DNA from: Actinoplanes utahensis
GTDB taxonomy: Bacteria > Actinomycetota > Actinomycetes > Mycobacteriales > Micromonosporaceae
Reading direction: 5' to 3'
Assembly (NCBI RefSeq): GCF_016862455.1
Contig: NZ_BOMZ01000108.1
Span: forward strand, 40,689-104,688
Length of the DNA stretch: 64,000 bases
The notes below the pieces were generated by a model. It ran no database searches. It was not told where the DNA came from and was given only the letters and a program-made list of their open reading frames with translations. Every line of letters begins with the position of its first letter. Position 1 is the first letter of the stretch. The position numbers and the translations under genes were made by a program. Shown one piece after another: positions 29,233 through 37,778 of the stretch.

Positions 29233-30018
29233 ATGGCGGGTGTGACCGCCGGATACCGCCGCCAGCTCTACCGCGACGACGCGGTGGTCCTGCGTGTGCA
29301 GAAACTCGGTGAGAGCGACCGGATCGTCACCCTCCTGACCCGTCGCCACGGCCGCCTGCGCGCCGTCGCCCGCGGGGTCCGCCGCACCTCCTCCCGGTTC
29401 GGCGCCCGGCTCGAGCCGTTCGGCCACATCGACCTGCAGCTCGCCGGCTCCCCCGAGGGAGTGGGCAGCCCGCTGCACTCGGTCAGCCAGGTCGAGGCGG
29501 TCTCGCTCTACGGCAAGAGCCTTCTCAGCGACTACCCGCGCTACACCGCGGCCAGCGCCATCTGCGAGACCGCCGAGCGGCTCACCCCGGTCGAGCGGGA
29601 GCCCGCCCTGCGGCTCTTCCAGCTCACCCTGGGCGCGTTCAAGGCCCTCGCCGCCGGGGAGCACTCCGGCGGCCTGGTGCTCGACGCCTACCTGCTGCGG
29701 GCGATGGCCTTCGCCGGCTGGGCGCCGGCCGTCACCGAGTGCGCCGTCTGCGGCACACCCGGGCAGCACGCGGCGTTCTCGGTGCCGGCCGGCGGCGCGG
29801 TCTGCCCGGACTGCCGGCCGCCGGGCGCCGCCCACCCCAGCCCGGCCACCCTCGGCCTGATGTCCGCCCTCTCCTCCGGCGACTGGGCCGTCGCGGATCA
29901 CACCGAGCCCTCGGTGCGCCGCGAGTGCAGCGGTCTGGTCGCCGCCCACCTGCAATGGCACATGGAGCGGGCACTGCGTTCGCTCCCGCTTGTCGATCGA
30001 CGGGAGTTGAACTCGTGA
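29233..30018 (+). CDS. recO: DNA repair protein RecO
   Basis: The 261-residue protein starts with the OB fold (YRDDAVVLRVQKLGESDRIVTLLT, shown in two parts in RecO families) and RHGRLRAVARGVRR. It continues with a helical domain and a zinc finger formed by CAVC and CPDC (about residues 172-196). RecO loads RecA on SSB-coated gapped DNA together with RecR/RecF. The ATG at 29233 is close to a TAGGGA element. The stop overlaps the uppS start by four bases; recO-uppS is conserved in actinobacteria. Confidence 0.95.
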   Translation: MAGVTAGYRRQLYRDDAVVLRVQKLGESDRIVTLLTRRHGRLRAVARGVRRTSSRFGARLEPFGHIDLQLAGSPEGVGSPLHSVSQVEAVSLYGKSLLSDYPRYTAASAICETAERLTPVEREPALRLFQLTLGAFKALAAGEHSGGLVLDAYLLRAMAFAGWAPAVTECAVCGTPGQHAAFSVPAGGAVCPDCRPPGAAHPSPATLGLMSALSSGDWAVADHTEPSVRRECSGLVAAHLQWHMERALRSLPLVDRRELNS

Positions 30019-30797
30019 GCCCGCGCCCGCCCACCCCCCACATCTCCGGTGCCCGGCCACCCCAGCTGCCCTCGGCGGCCCTGCCCAAGCACGTGGCCGT
30101 CGTCATGGACGGCAACGGCCGCTGGGCCAAGGAGCGCGGGCTGTCCCGGACCAAGGGGCACGAGCAGGGGGAGCACTCGCTCTTCGACACCATCGAGGGC
30201 GCCATCGAGATCGGCATCCCCTACCTCTCGGCGTACGCGTTCTCCACCGAGAACTGGAAGCGCTCGCCCGAGGAGGTGCGCTTCCTGATGGGTTTCAACC
30301 GGGACGTCATCCGCCGCCGCCGCGACCAGCTCGTCGACCTCGGCGTGCGGGTGGTCTGGTCCGGCCGGGCGGGCCGGCTGTGGAAGAGCGTCATCTCCGA
30401 GCTGCAGACCGCCGAGGAGATGAGCCGGCACAACAGCAAGCTCACCCTGCAGTTCTGCGTCAATTACGGCGGGCAGGCGGAGATCGCGGACGCGGCGGCG
30501 GCCATCGCCCGGGACGTGGCGGCCGGCAAGCTGAAGGCCGACAAGATCACCGAGAAGACCATCGCGAAATACCTGTACCACCCGGAGATCCCCGAGGTGG
30601 ACATGTTCCTGCGGCCCTCCGGCGAGCAGCGCACGTCGAACTTCCTGCTCTGGCAGTCGGCGTACGCCGAGATGGTCTACCTGGACACCCTCTGGCCCGA
30701 CTTCGACCGCCGCCACCTGTGGTACGCGTGCGAGCTCTACGCGCAGCGCGATCGCCGGTTCGGGGGTGCGCTGCCCAACCCGGTGAGCCCGACATGA
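30015..30797 (+). CDS. uppS: Isoprenyl (undecaprenyl-type) diphosphate synthase
   Basis: The 260-residue cis-prenyltransferase has the catalytic VMDGNGRWAKERG (Asp near residue 32) and SAYAFSTENWKR. The C-terminal RPSGEQRTSNFLLWQ and the final EMVYLDTLWPDFD region are also present. It condenses isopentenyl diphosphate units into long polyprenyl carriers for cell-wall synthesis. GTG 30015 overlaps the recO TGA, and ATGA couples it to the phosphatase gene. It lacks the longer N-terminus of short-chain Z-FPP synthases, so a long-chain product is likely. Confidence 0.94.
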   Translation: MSPRPPTPHISGARPPQLPSAALPKHVAVVMDGNGRWAKERGLSRTKGHEQGEHSLFDTIEGAIEIGIPYLSAYAFSTENWKRSPEEVRFLMGFNRDVIRRRRDQLVDLGVRVVWSGRAGRLWKSVISELQTAEEMSRHNSKLTLQFCVNYGGQAEIADAAAAIARDVAAGKLKADKITEKTIAKYLYHPEIPEVDMFLRPSGEQRTSNFLLWQSAYAEMVYLDTLWPDFDRRHLWYACELYAQRDRRFGGALPNPVSPT

Positions 30798-31321
30798 CCG
30801 CCGTCCGGCACCTGTGGATCGCCCGGCACGCCGAGGCGACCCGGGACCAGTCCGGTCTGAGCGAGGCCGGTGAGCGGCAGGCGACGCTGCTCGGGCGGAG
30901 GCTGGCCGGGGTGCCGCTCACGGCGGTCAGCCACGGCCCGCTCCCACGGGCCGTGCGGACCGCCGCGCTGGTGTCGGCGCACCTGCCGGGCGTGCCGGTC
31001 CGGCCGGCCGCCGAGCTCGACGACCGGATCCCGGACGAGGAGCCGGCGGCCTCGGCCGCGATGATCGCGCGGTTCGCCGGCCCGCCGTCCGTGGAGACGC
31101 ACGAGCTGCTGATCACGCACGCCTTCCAGGTGGGCTGGTTCGTGCGGGACGCGCTCGGGGCGCCGGACGAGCGGTGGCAGTCCCTCCTGCCGTGCAACAC
31201 CGGACTGACCCTGATCCGTTACCGCCGGGACCGGCCCCCGCAGCTGATCATGTACAACGACGTCACGCACCTGCCGCCGGAACTTCAATGGACCGGGATG
31301 CCGGTGGAGTTGCGGCCGTGA
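30794..31321 (+). CDS. Histidine phosphatase superfamily protein
   Basis: The 175-residue protein has WIARHAEATRDQSGLSEAGERQA at its start, in which RHA replaces the usual RHG catalytic motif. The second His lies in LLITHAFQVGWF (about residues 111-122). It is a small phosphoglycerate-mutase-fold phosphatase of unknown substrate. It overlaps uppS by four bases, so a role with polyprenyl phosphates is possible but only an inference. Its last 59 bases are antisense to the 3' end of the HAD gene. Confidence 0.82.
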   Translation: MTAVRHLWIARHAEATRDQSGLSEAGERQATLLGRRLAGVPLTAVSHGPLPRAVRTAALVSAHLPGVPVRPAAELDDRIPDEEPAASAAMIARFAGPPSVETHELLITHAFQVGWFVRDALGAPDERWQSLLPCNTGLTLIRYRRDRPPQLIMYNDVTHLPPELQWTGMPVELRP

Positions 31322-31985
31322 GGACCCGCACGGTCGTCTCCAGGTCGCTCAGATCTCCGAGTACCACGTGCGCGCCCGCGGCGGCCAGCGCGTCCGCCGG
31401 GGTGGCGCCGGTCGCCACCGCGATCGCGACGGCGCCGTTGGCCAGAGCGGCGGTCACGTCGTACACCGTGTCGCCGACCACCACCGGCAGGAACCGCTCG
31501 CCGTACTTCGCCTCGGCCCGCTCCAGGCTCCGGCGCACCAGGGTGGCCCGCACGCTGTCGTCGGTGCCGTAACCACCCACCTCGGCGTCGAACGTGCCCT
31601 CCAGCCCGAACGCCGCCACCTTCGCCGCCGCCACCTGCGGGACGTTGCCGGTGACCAGCGTCTGCACCACGCCCGGATCGTCACCGAGCCGGGTCAGCAC
31701 CTCGCGGACCCCCGGCATCAGCGCGCCCTGCACCGCGAACTCGTGCCGGTTCTCGTGCACCACCTCGACGTAGCGGGCGAAGAACCGCTCGGGGGTGCAG
31801 TCGGTCACCCCGTGGGAGGCGAAGACCTCGGCGCAGATGTCGGTGTCGGTGCGCCCGCCGAAGATCGGGGTGTCCTGCCACGGCACCCCGGTGACCTCGG
31901 TGAACGCGGCCTTCCAGGCGCTCGACGCGACCCCGCCACCGCGCAGCAGGGTGTAGTCGATGTCCCACATCACCAGGCGTCTCAC
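31263..31985 (-). CDS. HAD family hydrolase
   Basis: The 240-residue protein has HAD motif I as MWDIDYTLLR (both Asp near residues 8-10), motif II LVTGN, a lysine in the following helix, and motif IV VVVGDTVYDV. This is a phosphatase-like HAD with a helical cap. GTG 31985 overlaps the stop of the thiamine-binding-like gene (GTGA), so the two are co-transcribed. The longer reading to 32138 lies inside that neighbour and is rejected. The 3' end overlaps the histidine phosphatase by 59 bases on the opposite strand. Substrate unknown. Confidence 0.85.
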   Translation of the reverse strand: MRRLVMWDIDYTLLRGGGVASSAWKAAFTEVTGVPWQDTPIFGGRTDTDICAEVFASHGVTDCTPERFFARYVEVVHENRHEFAVQGALMPGVREVLTRLGDDPGVVQTLVTGNVPQVAAAKVAAFGLEGTFDAEVGGYGTDDSVRATLVRRSLERAEAKYGERFLPVVVGDTVYDVTAALANGAVAIAVATGATPADALAAAGAHVVLGDLSDLETTVRVLTAATPPASRSIEVPAAGA

Positions 31986-32275
31986 TCGGCGAGCACCCGC
32001 TCGATGTACTCGACCTTGGCGGTCAGCGCGCCGGTGACGCCGGGACGGATGTCGGCTTTCAGGGACAGGCTGACCCTGGGGGAGACTTTCGCGACGGCGT
32101 CGACGGCCTGCTTGACGACGGCCATCACCTCGTCCCACTCGCCCTCGATGGTGGTGAACATGGCATCGGTCCGGTTCGGCAGACCGGAGGCGCGAACCAC
32201 CCGGACGGCCTCGGCGACGGCGTCCCCGACGGCGTCCCCGATCCCGATCGGCGTGACTGAGAAGGCAACCAGCAT
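31982..32275 (-). CDS. MTH1187/YkoF-type thiamine-binding-like protein
   Basis: The 97-residue alpha/beta protein opens MLVAFSVTPIGIGD and has FTTIEGEWDEVMAVVKQAV, matching the MTH1187 family of ferredoxin-like proteins that bind thiamine-type ligands. The upstream AGGATGGGGGC before the ATG has a weak leaderless-type -10 (GAGGAT). It precedes and overlaps the HAD gene. A HAD partner could suit thiamine phosphate metabolism, but that is inference. Confidence 0.8.
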   Translation of the reverse strand: MLVAFSVTPIGIGDAVGDAVAEAVRVVRASGLPNRTDAMFTTIEGEWDEVMAVVKQAVDAVAKVSPRVSLSLKADIRPGVTGALTAKVEYIERVLAE

Positions 32276-32297
32276 GCCCCCATCCTCTCCCAGCCGG

Positions 32298-33218
32298 TCA
32301 GCGGCGGTGACGGAGCATCTCGGTGACCTCGGCGGCCAGGTCGATGCTCGCTTCGATCTCGGCTTTGCGGATGGAGACGCTCTCGATGTTGAAGCCGTAC
32401 GGCAGGCCCAGGTGTTCGCAGAAATCCATCAGGTCGCGGGCCATCGCCACGCACTGACGGTACGACTCGGCCAGCGGGTCGGCGGCGTGCCGGATCGAGT
32501 TCTCCAGCCAGCGGGGCACGTCGACGCCGAGCCACCGGACGAGTTCGAGGGTCTTCATCGAGCCGCACAGCGACAGCGTGAAGATCACCGTACGAGGTGC
32601 GACCCCCCGGGCGCGGCATTCGTAGAAGTAGTCGCTGAGCAGGTTCTTCGTCTCGTTGACGTGATAGACGACCTGGGTCACGAAGAACGACGCGCCACGC
32701 TCCTGCTTGGCCAGCATCCGCAGGTGCTCGTCGGTGCGCTCACTGATCGCGACGGCGCCCAGCGGCAGGTCCGGGCGCACCTCGGCCCGCAGTTCCTGAG
32801 CCCGGCGCAGGCTGGTCTGCACGCTCTTGCCACCCGAGGACGGGCCGACGAAGACGCTGAGTACGCCGGGCCCGGCGCCGGCCATCCAGGCCCGCAGCTC
32901 CGGTTCCGGGTATTTCCCGACACAGCGGTAGATGATCACCGGCTGCCGCCAGCCGGTCAGATGCTCGGTGTAGTAGCTGCCCGGGTCCAGGGTCGGCAGG
33001 AAGGGGAACGGCCGGTCGTCCGGGTTGCGGTCGGATTCGTCGTCGATGTCGTAAAGGATCAGGCCGTCGAGGTCGAGCGCGGCGAGACGTTCCAGGGTGA
33101 CCTCGGCGATCTCCTTGATCCGCTCCTCGGTGTTGCTGCGCTTCGGCGGCGTGATGCTGAAGACCAGCACGCCGCTGCGCGCTTCCGCCAGAAGCTGTGG
33201 CAAGGGGTGACGAGACAT
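32298..33218 (-). CDS. Methylenetetrahydrofolate-reductase-like protein
   Basis: The 306-residue protein follows the TIM-barrel pattern of MTHFR-like enzymes. VLVFSITPPKRS opens it, VIIYRC comes near residue 100, GASFFVTQVVYHV near 182 and GFNIESVSI near the end. The usual family opening with a catalytic Glu (FEFFPPK) is replaced by FSITPPK, so the acidic catalyst is missing at that position. It is a member of a divergent branch found in actinobacteria. ATG 33218 has TACGGT six bases upstream. The gene stands alone between the thiamine-binding-like gene (22 bases downstream) and the CC-tailed protein. Confidence 0.7.
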   Translation of the reverse strand: MSRHPLPQLLAEARSGVLVFSITPPKRSNTEERIKEIAEVTLERLAALDLDGLILYDIDDESDRNPDDRPFPFLPTLDPGSYYTEHLTGWRQPVIIYRCVGKYPEPELRAWMAGAGPGVLSVFVGPSSGGKSVQTSLRRAQELRAEVRPDLPLGAVAISERTDEHLRMLAKQERGASFFVTQVVYHVNETKNLLSDYFYECRARGVAPRTVIFTLSLCGSMKTLELVRWLGVDVPRWLENSIRHAADPLAESYRQCVAMARDLMDFCEHLGLPYGFNIESVSIRKAEIEASIDLAAEVTEMLRHRR

Positions 33219-33224
33219 GCGAAC

Positions 33225-33230
33225 ACCGTA
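33225..33230 (-). promoter_or_regulatory. -10 hexamer of a leaderless MTHFR-like transcript
   Basis: TACGGT on the minus strand ends six bases before the ATG at 33218. A second hexamer, TACCTA, overlaps upstream. Confidence 0.5.
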
Positions 33231-33347
33231 GGTAACAGCGGGGCCGCGGTGGTCACCGCAGGCGGCGTGTCCCGCACTGCGAGCTTTTCAGCGGTACGGG
33301 TGACGCGCCCCCACCCCGCGGAAGAGGCGCGCGGGCCGTCCCGCTCA

Positions 33348-33872
33348 TCAGGGATGGTCGGCGCAGCAGGGGGTCGGGTTGCGGCTCTCGAACGGGATCA
33401 GCCGTCCACCCGCCGCCGGTGTGGTGACCAGCACCAGTTCGCCCTCGCGGAACTGCGGGCGGACGAAGTCCCCGGTGTCCACGACGACGTCCGGCGCGGC
33501 CGGCCCGCCGCCCAGGACCTCGACCCGGGCGATGGAGCTGCGCTGCAGGATCTCGCTGACGGTCAGCGACCCGGTGAGCCGTTCGACGCCGGGGAACCGT
33601 ACCGCCCGCCCGTGCCGTCCGGCTGCCGCGGCGGTCGCCGCTGCGGCCAGCTCCGGCGCGGTCTCGAACGGGTGCGCGGTGAGCAGGCTGACCGCGACGT
33701 GCGGGAACGGCTCGCTCACCAGGTGGGTGCAGGCCAGCACGGGCGGCGGCGTCAGCGACTGGATCCAGTGGTCGGCTTCGGCGAGGGTGGCGTGCCCGAG
33801 GCTGACACCGACGATCCGGGCGGCGCCGGCCGCGTGAGCGGCCGGCGCGTGGTGACCGATGAACGATGTCAT
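33348..33872 (-). CDS. Hypothetical protein with CC-containing C-terminus
   Basis: I do not recognise the family of this 174-residue protein. It begins MTSFIGHHAPAAHAAG and has a hydrophobic middle. The last eight residues are TPCCADHP, a Cys-Cys-x-x-His tail that could bind metal or be redox active. No membrane helix is evident. The ATG overlaps the stop of the metallohydrolase gene (ATGA), so the two are coupled. A metal-related role is suggested by the His/Cys termini of both proteins, but this is inference. Confidence 0.6.
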   Translation of the reverse strand: MTSFIGHHAPAAHAAGAARIVGVSLGHATLAEADHWIQSLTPPPVLACTHLVSEPFPHVAVSLLTAHPFETAPELAAAATAAAAGRHGRAVRFPGVERLTGSLTVSEILQRSSIARVEVLGGGPAAPDVVVDTGDFVRPQFREGELVLVTTPAAGGRLIPFESRNPTPCCADHP

Positions 33873-35584
33873 CGAGGCAGGACCCAGATCGGGTTGGTGT
33901 AGAACCACAGGTCGCCCCACGGGTCGGCGGCGCCGGCCACGTCGAGCTGCGGGCCGTACGGGTCGACCGCCGTGCCGAGCAGGCCCGGCTGGGTGCGGTT
34001 GCCGTCGGTGCCACGAAGCCGCAGGTAGAACGGCTTGTCGAGGCGCCCGAGGGAGTAGCTCAGCGACACCTTGCCGCTCTTCGCCGAGATCTCGAACGAC
34101 TTGACCACCTTGGTGTTCGGGGTGGTGAAGGTGTCCTTGTCGGCGACCGGGCCGGTGACCGTGCCGACGATCAGGTCGACGCGCTTGAGGACCGGGATGA
34201 AGCCGGCCCAGTTCGGCACGTCCTGCAGGTCGATGTCGAGCACGAGCTCGGTGGAGGTGCCGCGCTTGACCTGGAGGACGCCGCCGAGCGGGGTGCCGGT
34301 GGACCAGCGGCGGTCGCCGGTGACCCGGACCCGGGCGTCGAGGGCCTTGACGAGCCGGCCGTGGTCGACCCAGACCCGCCCGGCCCGCAGCCCGTCCATG
34401 ACGGCCTTGTACGAGAACGACGACGCGCCCACGTTGGTCCGGCCGTAGTACCCGGGCCAGAAGTCACCCGCCTGGGTGTTGATGGAGCCGTTGTAGACCG
34501 GGTCGTTGTACTTGCCGTTGGCGTTGAAGTCGCTGCCCGGCCCGCGCTCGGTCTGGTCCAGGTAGTTGACGTGGCTGTCGGAGTTGACGGTGATCCACCA
34601 CGCCTTGCCCTCGGCGAGGAGGCTGTCCCAGAGGCCGCCGACGGTCGAGGTCATCCAGTCGAAGCCGCCCCAGGTGCGGTAGCTCTCGAGCGGGTACCCG
34701 GCGAACGACGCGGCGGACGGGTTGTTGTCGTAGTAGCCGCGGGCGCCGCCCCGACCGTTGGGGGCGGGGATGCCGGCGGCCTGGTGGCCGGGCGCGCCCT
34801 CGAAGCCGACGGCGACGGTCGGGTCGGCGTCCCGCCAGTTGCGGATCTCGTGCGGGGAGTCGATGCCGCGCCGGGCCGGGTGGTTGGCGAAGAACAGCGC
34901 GCCGTCGATCTTGCGCCGTTTGACCTGCTCGCCGAGAAACTTGATGCCGGCGATCGCCATCGCCTCGTTCTGGGCGGCGGTGTTGGTGGAGGGCAGCAGC
35001 GAGCCGTCGTACGCGTTCTCGAACTGCTTGAGGACCTCGACCTCGTTCCGGCCCGGGTGCACGAAGACGGTGGCGTGCTCGGCGGCCGGGATGTTCCACT
35101 CCAGGCCCTGGAAGGTGAGCAGCTCCGGCAGTGCCGAGCGGGTCTCGACGATGTCCGGGTTGACCTTGTCGACGCCGATCTTGGCGTGGGTGGCGCTGCC
35201 GTGGTCGGTGATGACCAGCCAGTCCAGGCCGTACGCGTGACCGTGCTGTGCCTGGTCGATCACCCGATACTGGGCGTCGGAGCTGTACTGGGTGTGGATG
35301 TGGTGGTCGCCGGCGAGCCAGCGGAACCCGCCCTTGGCGGTGCCGCCGCCGGCCGGGCCGTGGGTGTGTCCCAGTCCGGCGGCCTCGGCGGCGCCCGGCC
35401 GGGCCAGCACGGAGGCGGCCGCGCCGGCGCCGAGCAGGCCCGCGCCGAGCAGGAAGCGGCGGCGGGTCGCGTCGGACGGCGACAGCTCGGAGGCGGGTAC
35501 GGAGAGGTCGAGCGCCTCGGGGAGGTCGCCCGCGGGGACCGTCTCGTGCGCGTGGTCGTGTGAATGATCGTGGCCGTGACCCAT
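33869..35584 (-). CDS. Tat-exported PHP-domain metallohydrolase (CehA/McbA family)
   Basis: The 571-residue protein has a His-rich N-terminus (GHGHDHSHDHAHE), then a twin-arginine signal (RRRFLLGAGLLGAG, about residues 42-55). The PHP domain begins GDHHIHTQYSSDA (about 91-103), with later ligands in VITDHGS and VNSDSHVNY. This matches the CehA/McbA family of phosphoesterase-like hydrolases. The C-terminal 170 residues are beta-rich. ATG 35584 is chosen over a GTG three codons earlier because GAGGG is correctly spaced for it. It overlaps the next gene and diverges from an alpha/beta hydrolase across a large hairpin. Export and substrate are inferred. Confidence 0.85.
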   Translation of the reverse strand: MGHGHDHSHDHAHETVPAGDLPEALDLSVPASELSPSDATRRRFLLGAGLLGAGAAASVLARPGAAEAAGLGHTHGPAGGGTAKGGFRWLAGDHHIHTQYSSDAQYRVIDQAQHGHAYGLDWLVITDHGSATHAKIGVDKVNPDIVETRSALPELLTFQGLEWNIPAAEHATVFVHPGRNEVEVLKQFENAYDGSLLPSTNTAAQNEAMAIAGIKFLGEQVKRRKIDGALFFANHPARRGIDSPHEIRNWRDADPTVAVGFEGAPGHQAAGIPAPNGRGGARGYYDNNPSAASFAGYPLESYRTWGGFDWMTSTVGGLWDSLLAEGKAWWITVNSDSHVNYLDQTERGPGSDFNANGKYNDPVYNGSINTQAGDFWPGYYGRTNVGASSFSYKAVMDGLRAGRVWVDHGRLVKALDARVRVTGDRRWSTGTPLGGVLQVKRGTSTELVLDIDLQDVPNWAGFIPVLKRVDLIVGTVTGPVADKDTFTTPNTKVVKSFEISAKSGKVSLSYSLGRLDKPFYLRLRGTDGNRTQPGLLGTAVDPYGPQLDVAGAADPWGDLWFYTNPIWVLPR

Positions 35585-35655
35585 GGCCGACACCCTCGTC
35601 CGAACAGGACAACTCCCGTTGTCGATCTCGTAGCCGCCCGGCGAACGATCAACGG

Positions 35656-35721
35656 CGACCCCGGCTGGTCACGGGTGCCGTCTCAGCACCCGGAGACGGG
35701 ACCCACGACCAGCCGGGGTCG
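35656..35721. repeat. Large palindromic hairpin in a divergent intergenic region
   Basis: Two 29-base arms (35656-35684 and 35693-35721) match at 26 positions around an eight-base loop. The outer 15 bp, CGACCCCGGCTGGTC, are perfect. It lies between divergent starts, where a terminator is not expected. Its core resembles the hairpin at 63950-64000. Confidence 0.85.
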
Positions 35722-35805
35722 TGTCGCTGTCCGGCCAACTCGCGCGGGATGTGTTTCGATGGCGGTGGCACCTGGTCACGTCACCGGCATGGGGAGGATG
35801 TGCAG

Positions 35806-36621
35806 ATGGAGGTCAAAGCGCGGGGTCTGGTCTTCGATGTGCACGAGAGCGGGCCCGCCGACGGGGAGCCGGTGCTGCTGTTGCACGGTTTCCCGCAGGA
35901 CCATCGGGAGTTCGACCTGATCCTGCCCCGGCTGCACGCGGCCGGTCTGCGGACGTACGCGATGGATCAGCGGGGATACTCGCCCGGCGCGCGCCCGGCC
36001 GACGTCGCGGCGTACACCATGACGTCGGTGACCGCCGACGCCGTCGCCGTCCTGGACAGCCTCGGCATCGAGAAGGCGCACGTCGTCGGCCACGACTGGG
36101 GCGCCCAGGTGGGCTGGCAGCTGGCCGGCCGGCATCCGGGCCGGGTGCGGACCCTCACCGCGATCTCGGTGCCGCACCCGCGGGCGCTGCTGCTGGCGTT
36201 GCGGGTCCGGCCCAGCCAGCAGGCCCGGCTCGCCTACTTCGGCGTGTTCCGGAACCGGCGCGCGGAGAAGCTGTTGCTCGCTCAGCACGCCCTGGCGTTG
36301 CGGCTGATGTTGCGGCCGATCGGCATGCGCGCCGAGCAGTACGTGGCGGCGATGCGTGAGCCGGGGCGGCTCACCGGCGGTCTCAACTGGTACCGCGCGT
36401 TCACCGCCGAGCAGATCTCCGGCCTCGGGGTGATCAACGTGCCGACCACCTACGTGTGGAGCGACAAGGACGGGGTCGTCGGGCTGACCGCGGCGCTGCG
36501 CACCCGGGACTGGGTGCAGGGCGACTATCAGCTGGTCGCGATGCGCGGGGTGAGCCACTGGATCCCCGAACAGGCGCCCCGCGAGCTGGCCGACGCGGTC
36601 CTGGCACGAATCGGCGTTTGA
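35806..36621 (+). CDS. Alpha/beta hydrolase, epoxide hydrolase-like
   Basis: The 271-residue protein has the HGFP oxyanion motif (LLLHGFPQDHREF, about 25-37) and a nucleophile elbow GHDWGAQ (about 96-102). The Asp nucleophile points to epoxide hydrolase or dehalogenase chemistry rather than Ser esterases. The acid and base of the triad are likely in WSDKDGV and GVSHWIPEQAP. GGGGAGGA precedes ATG 35806 at good distance. Substrate unknown. It diverges from the metallohydrolase. Confidence 0.85.
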   Translation: MEVKARGLVFDVHESGPADGEPVLLLHGFPQDHREFDLILPRLHAAGLRTYAMDQRGYSPGARPADVAAYTMTSVTADAVAVLDSLGIEKAHVVGHDWGAQVGWQLAGRHPGRVRTLTAISVPHPRALLLALRVRPSQQARLAYFGVFRNRRAEKLLLAQHALALRLMLRPIGMRAEQYVAAMREPGRLTGGLNWYRAFTAEQISGLGVINVPTTYVWSDKDGVVGLTAALRTRDWVQGDYQLVAMRGVSHWIPEQAPRELADAVLARIGV

Positions 36622-36652
36622 TTTCGCGCGCGCGGGGGAACGCTCGCGCAAC

Positions 36653-37174
36653 ATGGCCGTCGATACGCAAACCCCCGGTAAATCCCAGGAGACCGAGAAG
36701 CAGCGCTGGGACCGCAACTTCGCGGACCTGCTCCAGGAGCTGCGTGTTGCGCAGACGGGTGTGCAGATCCTCTTCGCGTTCCTGCTCACCCTCCCGTTCA
36801 GCAGTGGCTTCCCCCAGGTCAGCCAGTTCCAGAAGGACGTCTACATCGTCGCGTTGATCAGCGCGGCCTTCGCCACCGCAATGATCATTTCGCCGGTGGC
36901 GTTCCACCGCGCGCTGTTCCGCCAGGGGCGCAAGCCCGAGCTGGTCAAGTACGCCCACAAGATGGCCACCGGCGGCCTGGCGTTCATGCTGATCGCGATG
37001 ACCAGCAGCGTCCTGCTGATCACCGACTACCTGCTGGACTGGAAGTGGGCGATCCCGCTGACCGTGATCACCGGTGGCTGGTTCCTCACCTTCTGGGCCA
37101 TCCTGCCGTTCGCGCACCGGGAGTGGGGCGACGACGACGACAACGAGGACGACTCAGCGGCGCCGGCCTCGTAG
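36653..37174 (+). CDS. DUF6328 family membrane protein
   Basis: The 173-residue protein has four membrane helices (about residues 37-58, 66-87, 108-128 and 135-155) between a charged N-terminus (RWDRNFADLLQELRVAQTG) and an acidic tail (GDDDDNEDD). This matches the actinobacterial DUF6328 family, of unknown function. Its 3' end overlaps the convergent membrane-protein gene by 21 bases. Confidence 0.78.
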   Translation: MAVDTQTPGKSQETEKQRWDRNFADLLQELRVAQTGVQILFAFLLTLPFSSGFPQVSQFQKDVYIVALISAAFATAMIISPVAFHRALFRQGRKPELVKYAHKMATGGLAFMLIAMTSSVLLITDYLLDWKWAIPLTVITGGWFLTFWAILPFAHREWGDDDDNEDDSAAPAS

Positions 37175-37762
37175 TCCCAGCTGCTTCAGCTCCAGCTCGG
37201 CGAGGGCGGCGACCGCGGCCGGGTCGCCGGCCCGCCAGCTCTGGGCGATGTCCGGTCCCAGCCTGGCCAGTCGGGTCAGCGGCTGGGAGGTCAGCGCCCG
37301 CAGCGCCAGCAGATCCTGCCCGGCCGGGTTCTCGCGGACGGCGGACGCGACCCCGGCCCGGCGGATCCAGAGCAGCCGCCACGGCAGCCAGAGGAACAGC
37401 ACCAGGGCCAGCGGCACCGCGACCGCGACCGCGGGCAGGATCAGCGCCAGCTGGCCGACGAACTCCTGCTGCTGCCGGCCGGCGTCGGCGATCGACCGGG
37501 CCGCGTCGGCGGCGCCGGTGAACGGCTTGGTCAGCTCGTCCCCGACGAGCGGAACGTCACCGACCTTGCCGCCGGCGTCGGCCAGGTTGGTGGCGATGCC
37601 GGTGCCGGCGCTCTCCAGTTTCTCGCCGGGGACGGCGAGCTTCTCCACGATGTCCTGGATCCAGAAGGCGATCCGAAGCCATACGAAGACCCAGATGACG
37701 ACGAAGACGTCGGTGATCAGCTGGCGCAGGGCGACGGGGACGCGGTCCGCATAGAACTTCAC
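37154..37762 (-). CDS. Hypothetical membrane protein
   Basis: The 202-residue protein has one membrane segment near residues 14-36, a soluble middle rich in Ala/Gly/Asp (about 45-100), and a second hydrophobic segment near 105-130. A basic C-terminal part follows. I recognise no family. Similar two-helix proteins are common in actinobacteria. It lies 16 bases downstream of zur on the same strand, so it may be read through from the zinc operon, and it overlaps the DUF6328 gene by 21 bases tail to tail. Confidence 0.65.
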   Translation of the reverse strand: MKFYADRVPVALRQLITDVFVVIWVFVWLRIAFWIQDIVEKLAVPGEKLESAGTGIATNLADAGGKVGDVPLVGDELTKPFTGAADAARSIADAGRQQQEFVGQLALILPAVAVAVPLALVLFLWLPWRLLWIRRAGVASAVRENPAGQDLLALRALTSQPLTRLARLGPDIAQSWRAGDPAAVAALAELELKQLGLRGRRR

Positions 37763-37778
37763 CCCCGAAGGGTCGCAC

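Noticed and set aside
31986..32138. N-terminal extension of the HAD protein
   Set aside because: It lies within the thiamine-binding-like gene in another frame; residues are Arg-rich shadow sequence.
35248..35805. Upstream extension of the alpha/beta hydrolase
   Set aside because: It is antisense to the metallohydrolase and crosses the hairpin; the ATG at 35806 has a good ribosome-binding site.
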